64,000 nucleotides of DNA from CAVZXS01 sp963779325. Lineage in GTDB: Bacteria; Bacteroidota; Bacteroidia; Chitinophagales; Chitinophagaceae. The position numbers and the translations under genes were made by a program. Position 1 is the first letter of the stretch. Every line of letters starts with the position of its first letter. Below, in pieces: positions 46,226-55,888 of this stretch. A model generated the notes under the pieces. The model searched no databases. It was not told the DNA's origin and worked only from the letters and a program-made list of their open reading frames with translations. The stretch is taken from contig CAVZXS010000011.1 of the NCBI GenBank assembly GCA_963779325.1, forward strand, positions 248,001 to 312,000. The letters are read 5' to 3'.

Positions 46226-47245
46226 TCATGCAATTAATAAATACTCCTCGAACCCGTTGATGAACATCCAAACAGTTGACAAGACTTTTTTTACTGATAA
46301 TACATACGCCCCCGAAACGGAAATATCTTCTTCTGACATTGCTTTAAACCTCGGAGCTAAATTTTTTCTGTCTATCGTTGACTCGCTGACGGTTTTGCTA
46401 TTATAAACAATATCGAAACCGTTTTCCTTTAAAAGCTTAACATGCGCTGAGTAGGGCAGCCTGTTTATAAGATATTTTTTTCTGCCTCTGACAATCTTCC
46501 ATTCTATATCCGAATAAGACCAATGCCCGAACCAGTTATCCGAAGAACCCATAGACTTAAAATCTATTACATGCGACATATATCCTGCAGGCGTAAGCCA
46601 TTTATTCATTAGTTGATATGTAAACGCAAGTCCGTCAATATGCTGCAATACAGCTTGTGAAATTATCATATCCACCTCACCGGATTCATTAATAACCGTC
46701 TCGTTCCAGGGAGCTTCGTATGTGATCATTGAAGTCTCTTTGCCTATAATACCGGGCGGCAATTCCAGAACTTTAATTGAATTTCGAATTTTTTTTATTC
46801 GAACCTCATCCAGCATTTTCGACATATGCTCGTTTGTAAGAATGTGATCGGGAAAATGATAATTTTTTAAGGTCGGCTTCATTAATGGAAACTCTTTCTC
46901 ATCAGGGATAGGTGTTTTATTCTTAAAAAGGGCAACCAATTCATCAAATATTTTCAGATTAATTTCTGCGTTAGTAAACTTAATAATATCTAAAGCAAAA
47001 TAATGTTCCGACCCTGAGATAAGAGCAGAAAGTCCGATACCTAATGAATCACCCGGTCCCAGTTCCGCAATTCTTTCAGGAAATAGACGTACCCCGTTTT
47101 CATGTGCATGTATTAAATGCCGCAGCCATACGGAATAGCAATAACGTGCACTGTTGGTACCTCCGGTGCCGGTGTGAAAATTATAAATACGTTCTATACC
47201 GGGAATGCTCTTAATAATTCCTTTTACTAAATACTTTAGCTTCAT
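46226..47245 (-). CDS. Class I SAM-dependent methyltransferase
   Basis: The 339-residue protein has the SAM-binding motif I as E61-L-G-P-G-D-S-L-G69 (IAELGPGDSLGIGL), an acidic strand end (FALDIIKF) and a motif IV-like segment MIISQAVLQHIDGL. These fit a Rossmann-fold methyltransferase. A region of about 90 residues between the first and second halves is unusually long. Its place inside the exopolysaccharide run suggests it methylates a sugar residue or a glycan terminus, which would cap the chain in some systems. It has 208 bases of non-coding DNA upstream and 216 downstream, so internal promoters are possible. The acceptor is unknown. Confidence 0.75.
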   Translation of the reverse strand: MKLKYLVKGIIKSIPGIERIYNFHTGTGGTNSARYCYSVWLRHLIHAHENGVRLFPERIAELGPGDSLGIGLSALISGSEHYFALDIIKFTNAEINLKIFDELVALFKNKTPIPDEKEFPLMKPTLKNYHFPDHILTNEHMSKMLDEVRIKKIRNSIKVLELPPGIIGKETSMITYEAPWNETVINESGEVDMIISQAVLQHIDGLAFTYQLMNKWLTPAGYMSHVIDFKSMGSSDNWFGHWSYSDIEWKIVRGRKKYLINRLPYSAHVKLLKENGFDIVYNSKTVSESTIDRKNLAPRFKAMSEEDISVSGAYVLSVKKVLSTVWMFINGFEEYLLIA

Positions 47246-47453
47246 ACTTTGGTTAACAAGTTTTGTAAGATTTACTATATGGCTTTACTAAAGCCCGAAT
47301 TTACAAACAACTTTATACAGGTTTTAATTTTATATATTGATTTTTTATAACCTAATAATATTATGCTTTAAGGATTATTTCAGACACTAATTCTTCAGAA
47401 AGAAAGTTACACTGTATCAGTTTTTTAAAAAAATAAGTCGAAAAAATAAACAC

Positions 47454-48320
47454 TTAATTTTTGTCGTCAAATTCTTTTATAAACGAAGCTGTAGATTTTA
47501 TATTTGCCGCCGACGAAGCGCCGAATAAAATCGATTCAATATTCGGCAGACTGCATACATATTCAATTGCTTCTTTGGGGTGAATGGCACCACCGCCCAA
47601 AACCTGCATCGCTACCGCTCTGAATTTTTTATTTCGCAATGTTTCCTCATAAATCTCCTTTCCGCCCGACATCCTGAAACCTGCTTTGTTAATAGATGCA
47701 CATACGATCGGGTTAACAATTCCCTTTTGCTCCAAAACGTTAACCAACTTTGGCATATTCATAGTAATAAATCCCGCCTCCGCATTATACTTCTTTTTTA
47801 TATATGTATGAAATGCAGCAAGCACATCATAAGCTCTTAAGCCCAGTAATAAATCTGTAATAACATTTTGTAAAAATATCACCGGTGTATTTATGCCCTT
47901 AAACATTTTCATTTCCGCATCTATCATCAATTCCATAATAGCTTCATAATCTTTAGTGAGGTAGGCCATACCGCCCTTAAACAATGAACCGAAAAAATTG
48001 CCCGGTACATATTGCTTTAATGTACCGGCAATACCCAACTCAGTAACCGCATTAGCATATTTATGTGCATACGGCATGCAGGGAAAAATTTTAAAGTCCC
48101 TGTACTTCTCCGGGTTTGCTCTTATTATGTCACAAATATTCGCAATCCTGTCGTGCGTAGTACACATGAATGTATTAATGCCGCAGGCTATCGCATCATC
48201 CAATACTTTTATTATAGCCGCATCGTCTTTAAATTTTATAGATTGCGCACGGGATTTTTCATCCGAAATATGATTGACGGCGAAAAACTGGTTATCTCCA
48301 AAAAGAATTCTTTCCATCAT
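47454..48320 (-). CDS. Uncharacterised TIM-barrel-like protein of the exopolysaccharide locus
   Basis: I do not recognise a named family for this 288-residue protein. Its alternation of beta strands and helices (KVLDDAIACGINTFMCTT, FKIFPCMPYAHKYANAV, GFITMNMPKLVNVLEQKG, FRAVAMQVLGGGAIHPKEA) and a terminal LPNIESILFGASSAANIKS loosely resemble the aldo/keto reductase or a related TIM-barrel pattern, where the last block would bind phosphate. No catalytic Tyr/Lys pair of aldo/keto reductases is evident. The gene begins 2 bases after the Gfo/Idh/MocA oxidoreductase gene ends, hence the two are likely translated together and may act on the same sugar. Cytoplasmic, no signal peptide. Confidence 0.5.
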   Translation of the reverse strand: MMERILFGDNQFFAVNHISDEKSRAQSIKFKDDAAIIKVLDDAIACGINTFMCTTHDRIANICDIIRANPEKYRDFKIFPCMPYAHKYANAVTELGIAGTLKQYVPGNFFGSLFKGGMAYLTKDYEAIMELMIDAEMKMFKGINTPVIFLQNVITDLLLGLRAYDVLAAFHTYIKKKYNAEAGFITMNMPKLVNVLEQKGIVNPIVCASINKAGFRMSGGKEIYEETLRNKKFRAVAMQVLGGGAIHPKEAIEYVCSLPNIESILFGASSAANIKSTASFIKEFDDKN

Positions 48321-48322
48321 TT

Positions 48323-49333
48323 TTAATTTGAACTTTTTCTGATAATTGATATGGCTTTGTCCGTATTGGCGGCGCTTGCAAAATTATTAATACTGTTGGG
48401 CGCTTTACCCGTCGCGGCTTTTACAAAATAATCCAACTGAGCCGAGTATTCTTCTCCACGCAAATAAAAATCAACGCCTTCCTGTAAATCAGTAATATAT
48501 TTTACATTCCATCCTTTCGAATAACCCGGGAAAGCATTCTCCTCCTTAAAATAAACCTTCAGTTCATTGGCATCAGAGACTAATTTTCCTTTTGTACCAA
48601 CCAATGTCACGGATGTAGACATCTTACGATAAGTATCATCGCTCCAGTTAACGGAAAGTAAACCGCTGTGGCCTGATTGTAATTCTAATAAAGAATATAC
48701 GGCATCTTCCACCTTACCGGAGTAAATTGATTTCAGCAATGTTCCCTTCGCCGCTTTTACCGGAGAAAGTATATCGTTTATCAAATCAATAACATGCGAT
48801 GCATAGTCCAATAAACAACCGCCACCCTCAGCCGGATCGGATCGCCATGTTTCCGATTTCTTTTTCACCACAACCGGCCCGTATGATTCCCCCACAAAAT
48901 GGTAAATATCTCCCAAGGCGCCGCTGTCTGCAATACGTTTTACCTCTTTAAAAGTGCCGATAAATTTATTATGATACCCGACTTGATTAACTAACTTATT
49001 TTTTGCGGCAAGCTTTACCAACTCTTCGCTTTGTTCATAGTTAAGGCAAAACGGTTTTTCGGCAAAGACATGAATATTTTTTTCTAATAAATCTTTTATA
49101 ATACTATAATGAAATTTGGTAGGCACCGCTACAACTACGGCATCGGGTTTTACCTGATCAATCATTTTTTTATAATCGCCGAAGCAATTAAAATTGCCCT
49201 GCTTGGTTAAAAAGTCCGTCACCATTTTCGAAGTGTCGCACACACCGACAATATCGGCATTGGCATATCCGCCAAGAATAGAAAGATGCGATATCCCCAT
49301 TTTCCCCGCTCCTATTAACGCAATTTTAAGCAT
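48323..49333 (-). CDS. Gfo/Idh/MocA family sugar oxidoreductase
   Basis: The 336-residue protein has an N-terminal NAD(P)-binding Rossmann fold (IALIGAGKMG, residues 4-13) and the family motif AEKPFC at 91-96, whose Lys is a common active-site residue. The C-terminal alpha/beta domain contains GGCLLDYASHVIDL, with an Asp/His pair near the substrate pocket. Enzymes of this kind oxidise or reduce nucleotide sugars (for example WlbA, acting on UDP-GlcNAc uronate) in polysaccharide pathways. The context, between a glycosyltransferase and an unassigned TIM-barrel-like gene with gaps of 3 and 2 bases, agrees. The specific sugar cannot be determined from sequence. Confidence 0.88.
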   Translation of the reverse strand: MLKIALIGAGKMGISHLSILGGYANADIVGVCDTSKMVTDFLTKQGNFNCFGDYKKMIDQVKPDAVVVAVPTKFHYSIIKDLLEKNIHVFAEKPFCLNYEQSEELVKLAAKNKLVNQVGYHNKFIGTFKEVKRIADSGALGDIYHFVGESYGPVVVKKKSETWRSDPAEGGGCLLDYASHVIDLINDILSPVKAAKGTLLKSIYSGKVEDAVYSLLELQSGHSGLLSVNWSDDTYRKMSTSVTLVGTKGKLVSDANELKVYFKEENAFPGYSKGWNVKYITDLQEGVDFYLRGEEYSAQLDYFVKAATGKAPNSINNFASAANTDKAISIIRKSSN

Positions 49334-49336
49334 ACA

Positions 49337-50461
49337 TTATTTCTTTTGTTTTTGAAGTAATTCAATGTATTGATCTGTTATCAAATCCCAGTTAAATCTG
49401 TTTTTTATATCCACAGCACCCGCTTTTGCTTTTTGCAGTAAGTCCGTATGATTGTTCAACGCGTATTGCAACTGCTGTATAAGATGATTACTGTCGCCTG
49501 AAGTAAAAGTTACGGCGTTCTTGCCGCAGATAAATTTATTTTCAATAATATCGGAACAAATTAACGGCGTGCCAAGTCCCATTACTGTAAGTATTACCGG
49601 CGAAAGACCTTCAATGAGAGAAGGTTGTACATATGCATAGGCATTCTTCATTAAAATATTTGTATCGTCGCCGTATACATACCCGGGAAAAATAATTCTT
49701 TCATCTTTTGTATTCTTTATACCGGCCTCATACTCACCGGGGTTCGGCGAGCCGCCAATCAGCACTAATTTTTTTTCTGTTTTGAGTGCGGTAAACGCTG
49801 CAACCAAAAGATGTAAACCTTTATCGGGGATAAAACGACCGACAAATAAAAAATATTCTCCTTCTTTAATTCCCAATTTTTGAAGTATGCCGATATTGTC
49901 CGGAGGAGTTTTTACTTCGGATCCGTAAGGAATAAATTGATATTGCCTGTTAAATTTTTTTTCAAAAAATTCTTTTGTAAACACATTATCAAAAGCTACA
50001 GCATTGGGACAATAAGCGGTAAGATAATTAGATACTTTATAAAATAACTTACCGTACCAGGGCCATTTATCTCTTTTCCAATCCATGGCAAATTGGGTAA
50101 CAACTACACGCTTACCCGCCATGCGCAAAAGCAAAGCCCACATACTGTTGGCGCCGCTGTGCAAGTGAACTACATCGGCCGTATTTCTAAAAATTATATG
50201 AAAAGCGGCTTTAGCAGAATGTACTAACGTATCAAACCCTGCATTCTTTACCGTTTTAAAATATTTTATTTTAACACCTTCGTACTCGTAATGCAATGTA
50301 TCCGTATCGCCCGGGTATATTCTGCCATAGGCCAATAAGGAATGACCCCTCGCAACAATTCGGGGATACAATTCCAATGCAAACTTATCCGACCCCGCAG
50401 CACCTGCTTTTGGAGGTATGGAACGAAAGCCGCCAAAGGCAGCTATTCTCAGTTTTTTCAT
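49337..50461 (-). CDS. Family 4 glycosyltransferase
   Basis: The 374-residue cytoplasmic GT-B enzyme has an N-terminal acceptor domain (RIAAFGGFRSIPPKAGAAGS, residues 5-24) and a C-terminal nucleotide-sugar domain (KEGEYFLFVGRFIPDKGLHLL, then QPSLIEGLSPVIL). The usual Glu-x7-Glu motif is incomplete: the first Glu is present in EGLSPVILT but the second position is Thr. It has the look of DUF1972/BshA-like enzymes that transfer rhamnose, galactose or glucose. The downstream gene starts 3 bases after its stop. Linkage and donor are unknown. It belongs to the repeat-unit assembly set of the locus. Confidence 0.88.
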   Translation of the reverse strand: MKKLRIAAFGGFRSIPPKAGAAGSDKFALELYPRIVARGHSLLAYGRIYPGDTDTLHYEYEGVKIKYFKTVKNAGFDTLVHSAKAAFHIIFRNTADVVHLHSGANSMWALLLRMAGKRVVVTQFAMDWKRDKWPWYGKLFYKVSNYLTAYCPNAVAFDNVFTKEFFEKKFNRQYQFIPYGSEVKTPPDNIGILQKLGIKEGEYFLFVGRFIPDKGLHLLVAAFTALKTEKKLVLIGGSPNPGEYEAGIKNTKDERIIFPGYVYGDDTNILMKNAYAYVQPSLIEGLSPVILTVMGLGTPLICSDIIENKFICGKNAVTFTSGDSNHLIQQLQYALNNHTDLLQKAKAGAVDIKNRFNWDLITDQYIELLQKQKK

Positions 50462-50465
50462 TCAG

Positions 50466-51368
50466 TTAATCTAAGTAACCTTGATAATATCGATCTATAT
50501 ATTGCTTCAATGCATCACGCCAATCCTGCATCAGGTTTAATTTCCTCAATTCAAGTTTCCTGTTTACCAATCTTTCGCAAGGCGGTCTTTCGGCGAAATA
50601 TATTTCCTTGAAGTAATCTGATTTTACGCTGGTTATTTTTATTTTATCTTTTAAACCCAGTAAGCTCAGCAATTCGCCTGCTACTTCCAGCCGGCTTGTT
50701 TGGCCGCCGCATACCATATTATATAAACCCCAATATTCTTTTTCAATTAATGCTTTTACATTTTTCGCAAAGTCGTGGGTATAGGTAGGCGTACCGTCTT
50801 TATCATCCACAATGAATAGTTCTTTCTTGCCGTCTTTCAACTGCTTCATCAGTTTTTGAATAAATTTCTTATCCTTTTTCGGACCTGCGCCCATCATCCA
50901 GCCTGCACGGCAAATTAAAAATCGCTTAGCGTTTTCAGCTACATATCTTTCGCCCATGTATTTTGATCTTGCATATACTCCCAGCGGGTTGGGTAAATCC
51001 CAATCATCATACAAATCTTTAGCCCCGTCAAAAATACCCGCGGTACTTATATATAATAGCGGGATGTCCAATTGGTTGGCGATGTATACAGCATTTTCAA
51101 CAGCCATTGTATTAGTGGCATAGGTGTCTTCCGCATTTTGCTCGCAAAACTCCAGATTTGTATAAGCTCCCAGGTGAAAAAGATAATCAGGTTTAAAATC
51201 CATTACATCCTTTTTATAAGCATCCAAATCCCTGAAATCCAAAAAGGAAAGCCAAGACTCATTTACATCCTTATCGGTGCATTTTATTTCATAACTGTCT
51301 TTGAATTGATGATGGAAAGCTTCTCCAAGCATACCGCCGCTTCCCGCAATGTAAATCCGTTTTTTCAT
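50466..51368 (-). CDS. RmlD-like NAD-dependent sugar reductase/epimerase
   Basis: The 300-residue SDR enzyme has the cofactor motif G9-S-G-G12-M-L-G15, the catalytic Tyr132-x3-Lys136 (VYARSKYMGE) and the Thr109 region (YISTAGIFDG). Its layout follows dTDP-4-dehydrorhamnose reductase, including a C-terminal substrate domain (GLYNMVCGGQTSRLEVAGEL). It thus probably reduces a 4-keto sugar nucleotide in the cytoplasm. No rmlA, rmlB or rmlC are within the window, so the exact product (dTDP-rhamnose or another deoxysugar) is open. The stop lies 4 bases before the start of the glycosyltransferase gene at 50461. Confidence 0.85.
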   Translation of the reverse strand: MKKRIYIAGSGGMLGEAFHHQFKDSYEIKCTDKDVNESWLSFLDFRDLDAYKKDVMDFKPDYLFHLGAYTNLEFCEQNAEDTYATNTMAVENAVYIANQLDIPLLYISTAGIFDGAKDLYDDWDLPNPLGVYARSKYMGERYVAENAKRFLICRAGWMMGAGPKKDKKFIQKLMKQLKDGKKELFIVDDKDGTPTYTHDFAKNVKALIEKEYWGLYNMVCGGQTSRLEVAGELLSLLGLKDKIKITSVKSDYFKEIYFAERPPCERLVNRKLELRKLNLMQDWRDALKQYIDRYYQGYLD

Positions 51369-51482
51369 GTTTTATTATTATGTTTATTTCTAAAAGAAAT
51401 GCAGAGTTCCCCGGGCCTGTAAATACTCTATCCAAAATACGGCTTCAAGGAAACGTAAAAATACATTTTAATTCATTTTAAA

Positions 51483-52499
51483 TCATGCTCTTATTATCTT
51501 GTTAATAATTTCCGCACTCCGCTCAACGGAAAAATTAGCCAGTAAATGAGATTTTAATTTTTTTGCATACATCATTCGCAGCTCGCCGGAATTATACAAC
51601 TCTAAAATCGAGTTTTTCATATCTTTTAAATCATGCATTCCCACTAATCTTCCTGAAACTTTGTCCAGCATATAGTTCTTCGTAGAGGGTGTTTCAGTTA
51701 TTATAACGGGTATTGACAATAATGCGGCTTTCATCATTACAATCAGGCCGCATGGCGCCAAACTATTAAGCGGCAAAAAAACTATTTTACTTTTTTTCAG
51801 CAGAGAATAGAACTCAACTGAAGACGTATCAAAATACATTTTTAAATTTGAAGGCAGTGCCTGCTCAGCGGGAAAATATTTATTTCTTGCAACACCAACA
51901 AATTGTATTGCAGGAAGCTCTTCAGCGCATTTAATAAAACCATTCCAATCTCTGAATGCATCGCCTCCGGTAAAAACATAATCGTCCGTCTCTTCATAAT
52001 CACGTTGCTCGTCACCCGCATGTACAGCATCGTGAAGAATAAATATCCTTTCTTTCGGAAAATTAAATACCTCCGAATAGTTAGCTATCAATTGCTCATC
52101 ATTGACAGAAAACCAAAAAGTTTTGTATTTAAAAGCAATATCATAAACAACTTTGCGAAATATTTTATTTATCACGCCCTTATTGTGCGCAATCATATTC
52201 AGGGCAATTATTTTTCTTTTAAAAGCAAAAATTTTGCATAAAAAAGCTGCCAAGGCCCCTATAACAAAATTATCGGTGAGTAGGGTATCATTCTTAGCGG
52301 TTCGTCTTATTCCGGTAATAGAAAGTTTGAAATATTTAAACCAAATTTTAATTTTTCCAATATTGCTTTCCTCATCCTTTGCATTATAATCAGGAATACC
52401 TCTTAAATCTATATCATAATTAAATCTTTCCAACTCCTCCTTCAACCAGAATTTAGTTTCCGAGGTCGTTTTAAAATCAGCCAAAATAACAATCTTCAT
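51483..52499 (-). CDS. Glycosyltransferase-like protein, GT-B fold
   Basis: The 338-residue protein begins MKIVILADFKTTSETKFW and ends with a family 4-like nucleotide-binding half (DDYVFTGGDAFRDWNGFI, IQFVGVARNKYF, FLPLNSLAPCGLIVMMKAA, SIPVIITETPSTKNYM). The Glu-x7-Glu motif is degenerate, with Pro-Cys-Gly-Leu replacing its first part, so it is a distant member. Position among glycosyltransferases of the locus supports transfer of a sugar to the growing repeat unit. No signal peptide or membrane segment is obvious. Donor and acceptor are unknown. Confidence 0.72.
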   Translation of the reverse strand: MKIVILADFKTTSETKFWLKEELERFNYDIDLRGIPDYNAKDEESNIGKIKIWFKYFKLSITGIRRTAKNDTLLTDNFVIGALAAFLCKIFAFKRKIIALNMIAHNKGVINKIFRKVVYDIAFKYKTFWFSVNDEQLIANYSEVFNFPKERIFILHDAVHAGDEQRDYEETDDYVFTGGDAFRDWNGFIKCAEELPAIQFVGVARNKYFPAEQALPSNLKMYFDTSSVEFYSLLKKSKIVFLPLNSLAPCGLIVMMKAALLSIPVIITETPSTKNYMLDKVSGRLVGMHDLKDMKNSILELYNSGELRMMYAKKLKSHLLANFSVERSAEIINKIIRA

Positions 52500-52563
52500 T
52501 ACGCAGATTTAATTGAATAAAAGCATTTTAATTCAAAATTCCCGAGCCTGCTTCGCAGTCTTT

Positions 52564-53829
52564 TCATGCGCTGTAATCTTTTATGGTGTTACTAAAAAGA
52601 TCAAACAGGCTGCGATAATGCTCTTCAGCGGAAAATTTTTCATTCAATTTCTTAAATGCGTTTTCGCCCAATTCTACGCATTTGTCTTTATTATTAAACA
52701 AGTATTCAATTTTGGTTTTCAATACTTCAATATTTTTTAGCGGAAATAATAAGCCCGTTTCATTATCACTCACAATCTCCGTCAGGCTGCCTGAATCCGT
52801 TGCAACTACGCATTTCTTAAAAGCAAAACTCTCTAAAATAGTATTTGGGAAATTATCATAACATTCAGAAGGCATTACAGTAAACGCACATTTAGCCAGG
52901 TAAGTCTGAATTTCATCAAATGTTTTTAAGCCCAGGAATTCAATATTATGATTTTTCTCTTCCAAATATTTTTGCAATACTTTATCAAAACCCGAACTTG
53001 AAAATCCTATAATTTTTAAGTTATACCCGGTGTTTTCAAATGCCTTAACCAAAGTCATCAGTCCTTTTTCCTCTTCTACACGACCTATAAACAAAGCAAA
53101 AGGCTCAACAGCTGCATCTAAACCTTTTTTAATTGATTGAAAATTAAAAAAGGTGGGAATATGAAAAAGCTTTTCCTCAGGAAAGCCATATTGCCGAAGT
53201 TTTCCAATAGTAAATTTTGACGGAACCACAAATGCATCAATCTTTTTGGTTAAATGCAAAAAACGCTGGAGCTGTAATGAAGCCATCTTAACAAAAGAAA
53301 AAACATATGAATCCTGTACACATTTATGAAAAACGGCATTCATTTTTGATCCATGCAGGCATCGTTCACAAATATCTTTTTGCCGTGGTCGGAAAAAAAG
53401 ACCGTTGGCGCATATTTGCCCAAAGTCTGAAATCCGATGAATAACCGGGATTTTATTTTTTACCGCCGCATCAAAAATACTTGCAGAAATTTTATTTTGG
53501 TAATGCAGTACGTATATCAAATCAGGTTTTACTTCATTAATAAGCTTGTCAAGTTTTCTCTTCGCTTCAAATGAATAAAACATTCTCGAAAAAGTTTTCG
53601 ACATTGTTTTTATGTCTGATTTTTTATACTCTTTGAAATACACTTCGTCTCCGTCGCCAATCGGAGTTAAAAAATAGCTTTCGTATTGCGAAGGTTTGTT
53701 GTGATTACTTTTAACACTAAAAGGGATTACAACATGTCCATTCCTTTCAAGCAATTCGGTAACATTGAACAAATACCGCTCAGGCCCCCCGGATATAAAA
53801 TATCGATAGTTTACAATAATAATTTTCAT
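52564..53829 (-). CDS. Family 4 glycosyltransferase
   Basis: I use ATG 53829 (421 residues); the frame opens four codons earlier at a TTG. The N-terminal start KIIIVNYRYFISGGPERYLF is typical for GT4 enzymes. The middle contains a four-Cys segment (Cys-x9-11 spacing around FGQICANGLFFRPRQKDIC and CLHGSK), possibly a metal-binding insertion seen in some GT4 enzymes of envelope loci. The C-terminal half has FALFIGRVEEEKGLMTL and PSECYDNFPNTILESFAF with the paired acidic residues. It is cytoplasmic or membrane-associated and adds a sugar in exopolysaccharide repeat assembly. Donor specificity is unknown. Confidence 0.88.
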   Translation of the reverse strand: MKIIIVNYRYFISGGPERYLFNVTELLERNGHVVIPFSVKSNHNKPSQYESYFLTPIGDGDEVYFKEYKKSDIKTMSKTFSRMFYSFEAKRKLDKLINEVKPDLIYVLHYQNKISASIFDAAVKNKIPVIHRISDFGQICANGLFFRPRQKDICERCLHGSKMNAVFHKCVQDSYVFSFVKMASLQLQRFLHLTKKIDAFVVPSKFTIGKLRQYGFPEEKLFHIPTFFNFQSIKKGLDAAVEPFALFIGRVEEEKGLMTLVKAFENTGYNLKIIGFSSSGFDKVLQKYLEEKNHNIEFLGLKTFDEIQTYLAKCAFTVMPSECYDNFPNTILESFAFKKCVVATDSGSLTEIVSDNETGLLFPLKNIEVLKTKIEYLFNNKDKCVELGENAFKKLNEKFSAEEHYRSLFDLFSNTIKDYSA

Positions 53830-53878
53830 TATACGGGGCAAATTATATTAAAATCGAAAAATCGTTCGCTATCTCGTC

Positions 53879-55772
53879 TTACATCCACTTGTTCCACCAC
53901 ATTTGAAACATAAGCAGCAGCCAAATCGGCGTTTCCCTTCCTTTTTTTCCCGCAAGAAACTCATCGCGTATAGAAATAGCTTTTTTAATATTCAGTAAAT
54001 TGTGTTTTGCGAACTGTTCTTCATTAATATAATAAAATAAATGCTCCTTTAAATCCGTAGTTAACCATTCAAACATCGGAATTGAAAACCCTGCTTTGGG
54101 CCTGTCCATTATTTCTTTCGGTATATACTTATGTACAATCTTTTTCAACAGGTATTTTGTCGTTCCGTTATTGTACTTTAATTCCGATGGCAGCTGAGAA
54201 ACAAATTCAATAATCCGGTGATCCAGTAACGGTTCCCTTCCTTCCAGTGCAACACTCATTGTCGCCCTGTCAACCTTTGTCAAAATATCATCTACCATAT
54301 AGGTTCTGTAGTCATGCGCCAAAATTTTGTTCATATAATCGTTCTCACCGTTTACTGCTGCAACATCGTCCAGCAATCCTATCTTTTCATTGTACCCGGG
54401 TATCAATTCGGCGATGTCCTTATTATTCAACTGCCTGTTATAAATATCAGAAAGACCTGTGGTTTTATAAGTATTTAAAAGCTCGGAAATTCTTTCAACC
54501 TTGTGAATCATTTTTAACCGCGGCAATATTTTAGTTGACAGGTTTGATATATTTTTTGCTAAATCCAATAAAGCTTCAGGCGATTTGGTAAGATAATTAT
54601 TAATTTTTACCTGATGATGATATTTAACATATCCTGCAAAAATTTCATCGCCCCCGTCGGCGGATAAACTTACCGTAACTTGTTTACGGGCAAAACGGCT
54701 AACCAATGTAGTAGGAATGCCCGAACTGTCTCCAAAAGGTTCATCATAAATATCGGCTAGTAAAGGAAAAATATCCTGCGCCTCTTTTGTAGTACAGTAG
54801 TATTCATGATGGTCGGTACCCAAATGTGCTGCTATTTTTTTAGCATGCGGCGCCTCATTCCATTTCGGCTCGTGAAACCCGATAGTAAATGTTTTAATTT
54901 TCTGTGTACTGTTCTTTTGCAATATGGCTGAAACAACGGAGCTGTCATATCCCCCGCTTAAAAATACACCAACCGGCACATCACTAACCATCCTGTATTG
55001 AAAAGCTGATGTAAACAGGTTTTCCACTTCAGTCAACGCATCCGCCTCCGCTATTTTTAACTTAGGCTTATTATAGTAATCTATAACATCCCAATAGGTA
55101 TGATCAGTTACTTCTTTTCGGGCAACATCAATCTTGACATAATGACCCGGTTGAACTTTGTAAGTGCTTTTAAAAATAGTATGCGGGGCACGTATATAGC
55201 CATACCTGAAAAAAAGAGTTAGCGCATCTTCATTAATATTTTTCTCGAAACCCGGGTAAGTGTATAAAGCTTTAAGTTCCGAACCAAACAACAGGCAGTC
55301 GTTCTTATAGTAATAATATAAAGGCTTGACACCGGGCCTGTCCCGTAAAATGTAAATCAGCTGTTTCTTCATATCGTACAGTGCAAAAGCAAACATCCCG
55401 ATAAATTTCTTGACGGCCTCATCAATACCATATTGTTGATATGCCTTTATAATAACCTCTGTGTCAGAGTCAGAATGAAATTTATGCCCCGCAGCTATAA
55501 GTTCTTTTCTTATTTCCTTGAAATTATACACTTCTCCGTTTAATATTATTACAACACTTTTATCATCACTGTACATTGGTTGGTTTCCGTTTTCGGATAC
55601 ATCCATAATTGACAATCGCCTGTGCCCGAAACCTACAACAGCATTACTTGTATCAAATACTGCAACATTACCGCTATCCGGTCCGCGATGATGGAGCGTT
55701 TCATTTGCTTTATGCAGAGTCTTCTTTGGTCAGTTTCCTGTTAAAATCGCAAAATCCTGTTATTCCGCACAT
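53879..55772 (-). CDS. Glutamine-hydrolysing asparagine synthase-type amidotransferase, N-terminal frameshift
   Basis: The expected start is ATG 55772, encoding MCGITGFCDFNRKLTKED with the catalytic Cys2 needed for glutamine hydrolysis. That frame ends at TAA 55712-55710. The rest of the enzyme lies in another frame, open from about 55729 to the stop at 53879 (LHKANETLHHRGPDSGNVAV from 55717, then GHRRLSIMDVSENGNQP). One surplus base at about 55718-55721 explains the break. Beyond it, the PP-loop SGGYDSSVVS and the ADGGDEIFAGY motif are intact, so the ATP-dependent domain is complete. Members in polysaccharide loci amidate uronic acids or related groups. Without the frameshift the product would have about 630 residues. 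It may be a sequencing error, a phase-variable site or a decaying gene. Confidence 0.85.
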
Positions 55773-55888
55773 AGTTTTGTTTTTTAAGTAAAATTAGAAA
55801 TAATATTTTTCAGCCTGAAAAAGGTGTCGATTGAATATTTGACAGCAACGTTTAATAAATTAAAAAGGAGTTGCCGGTAAAATAAAAT

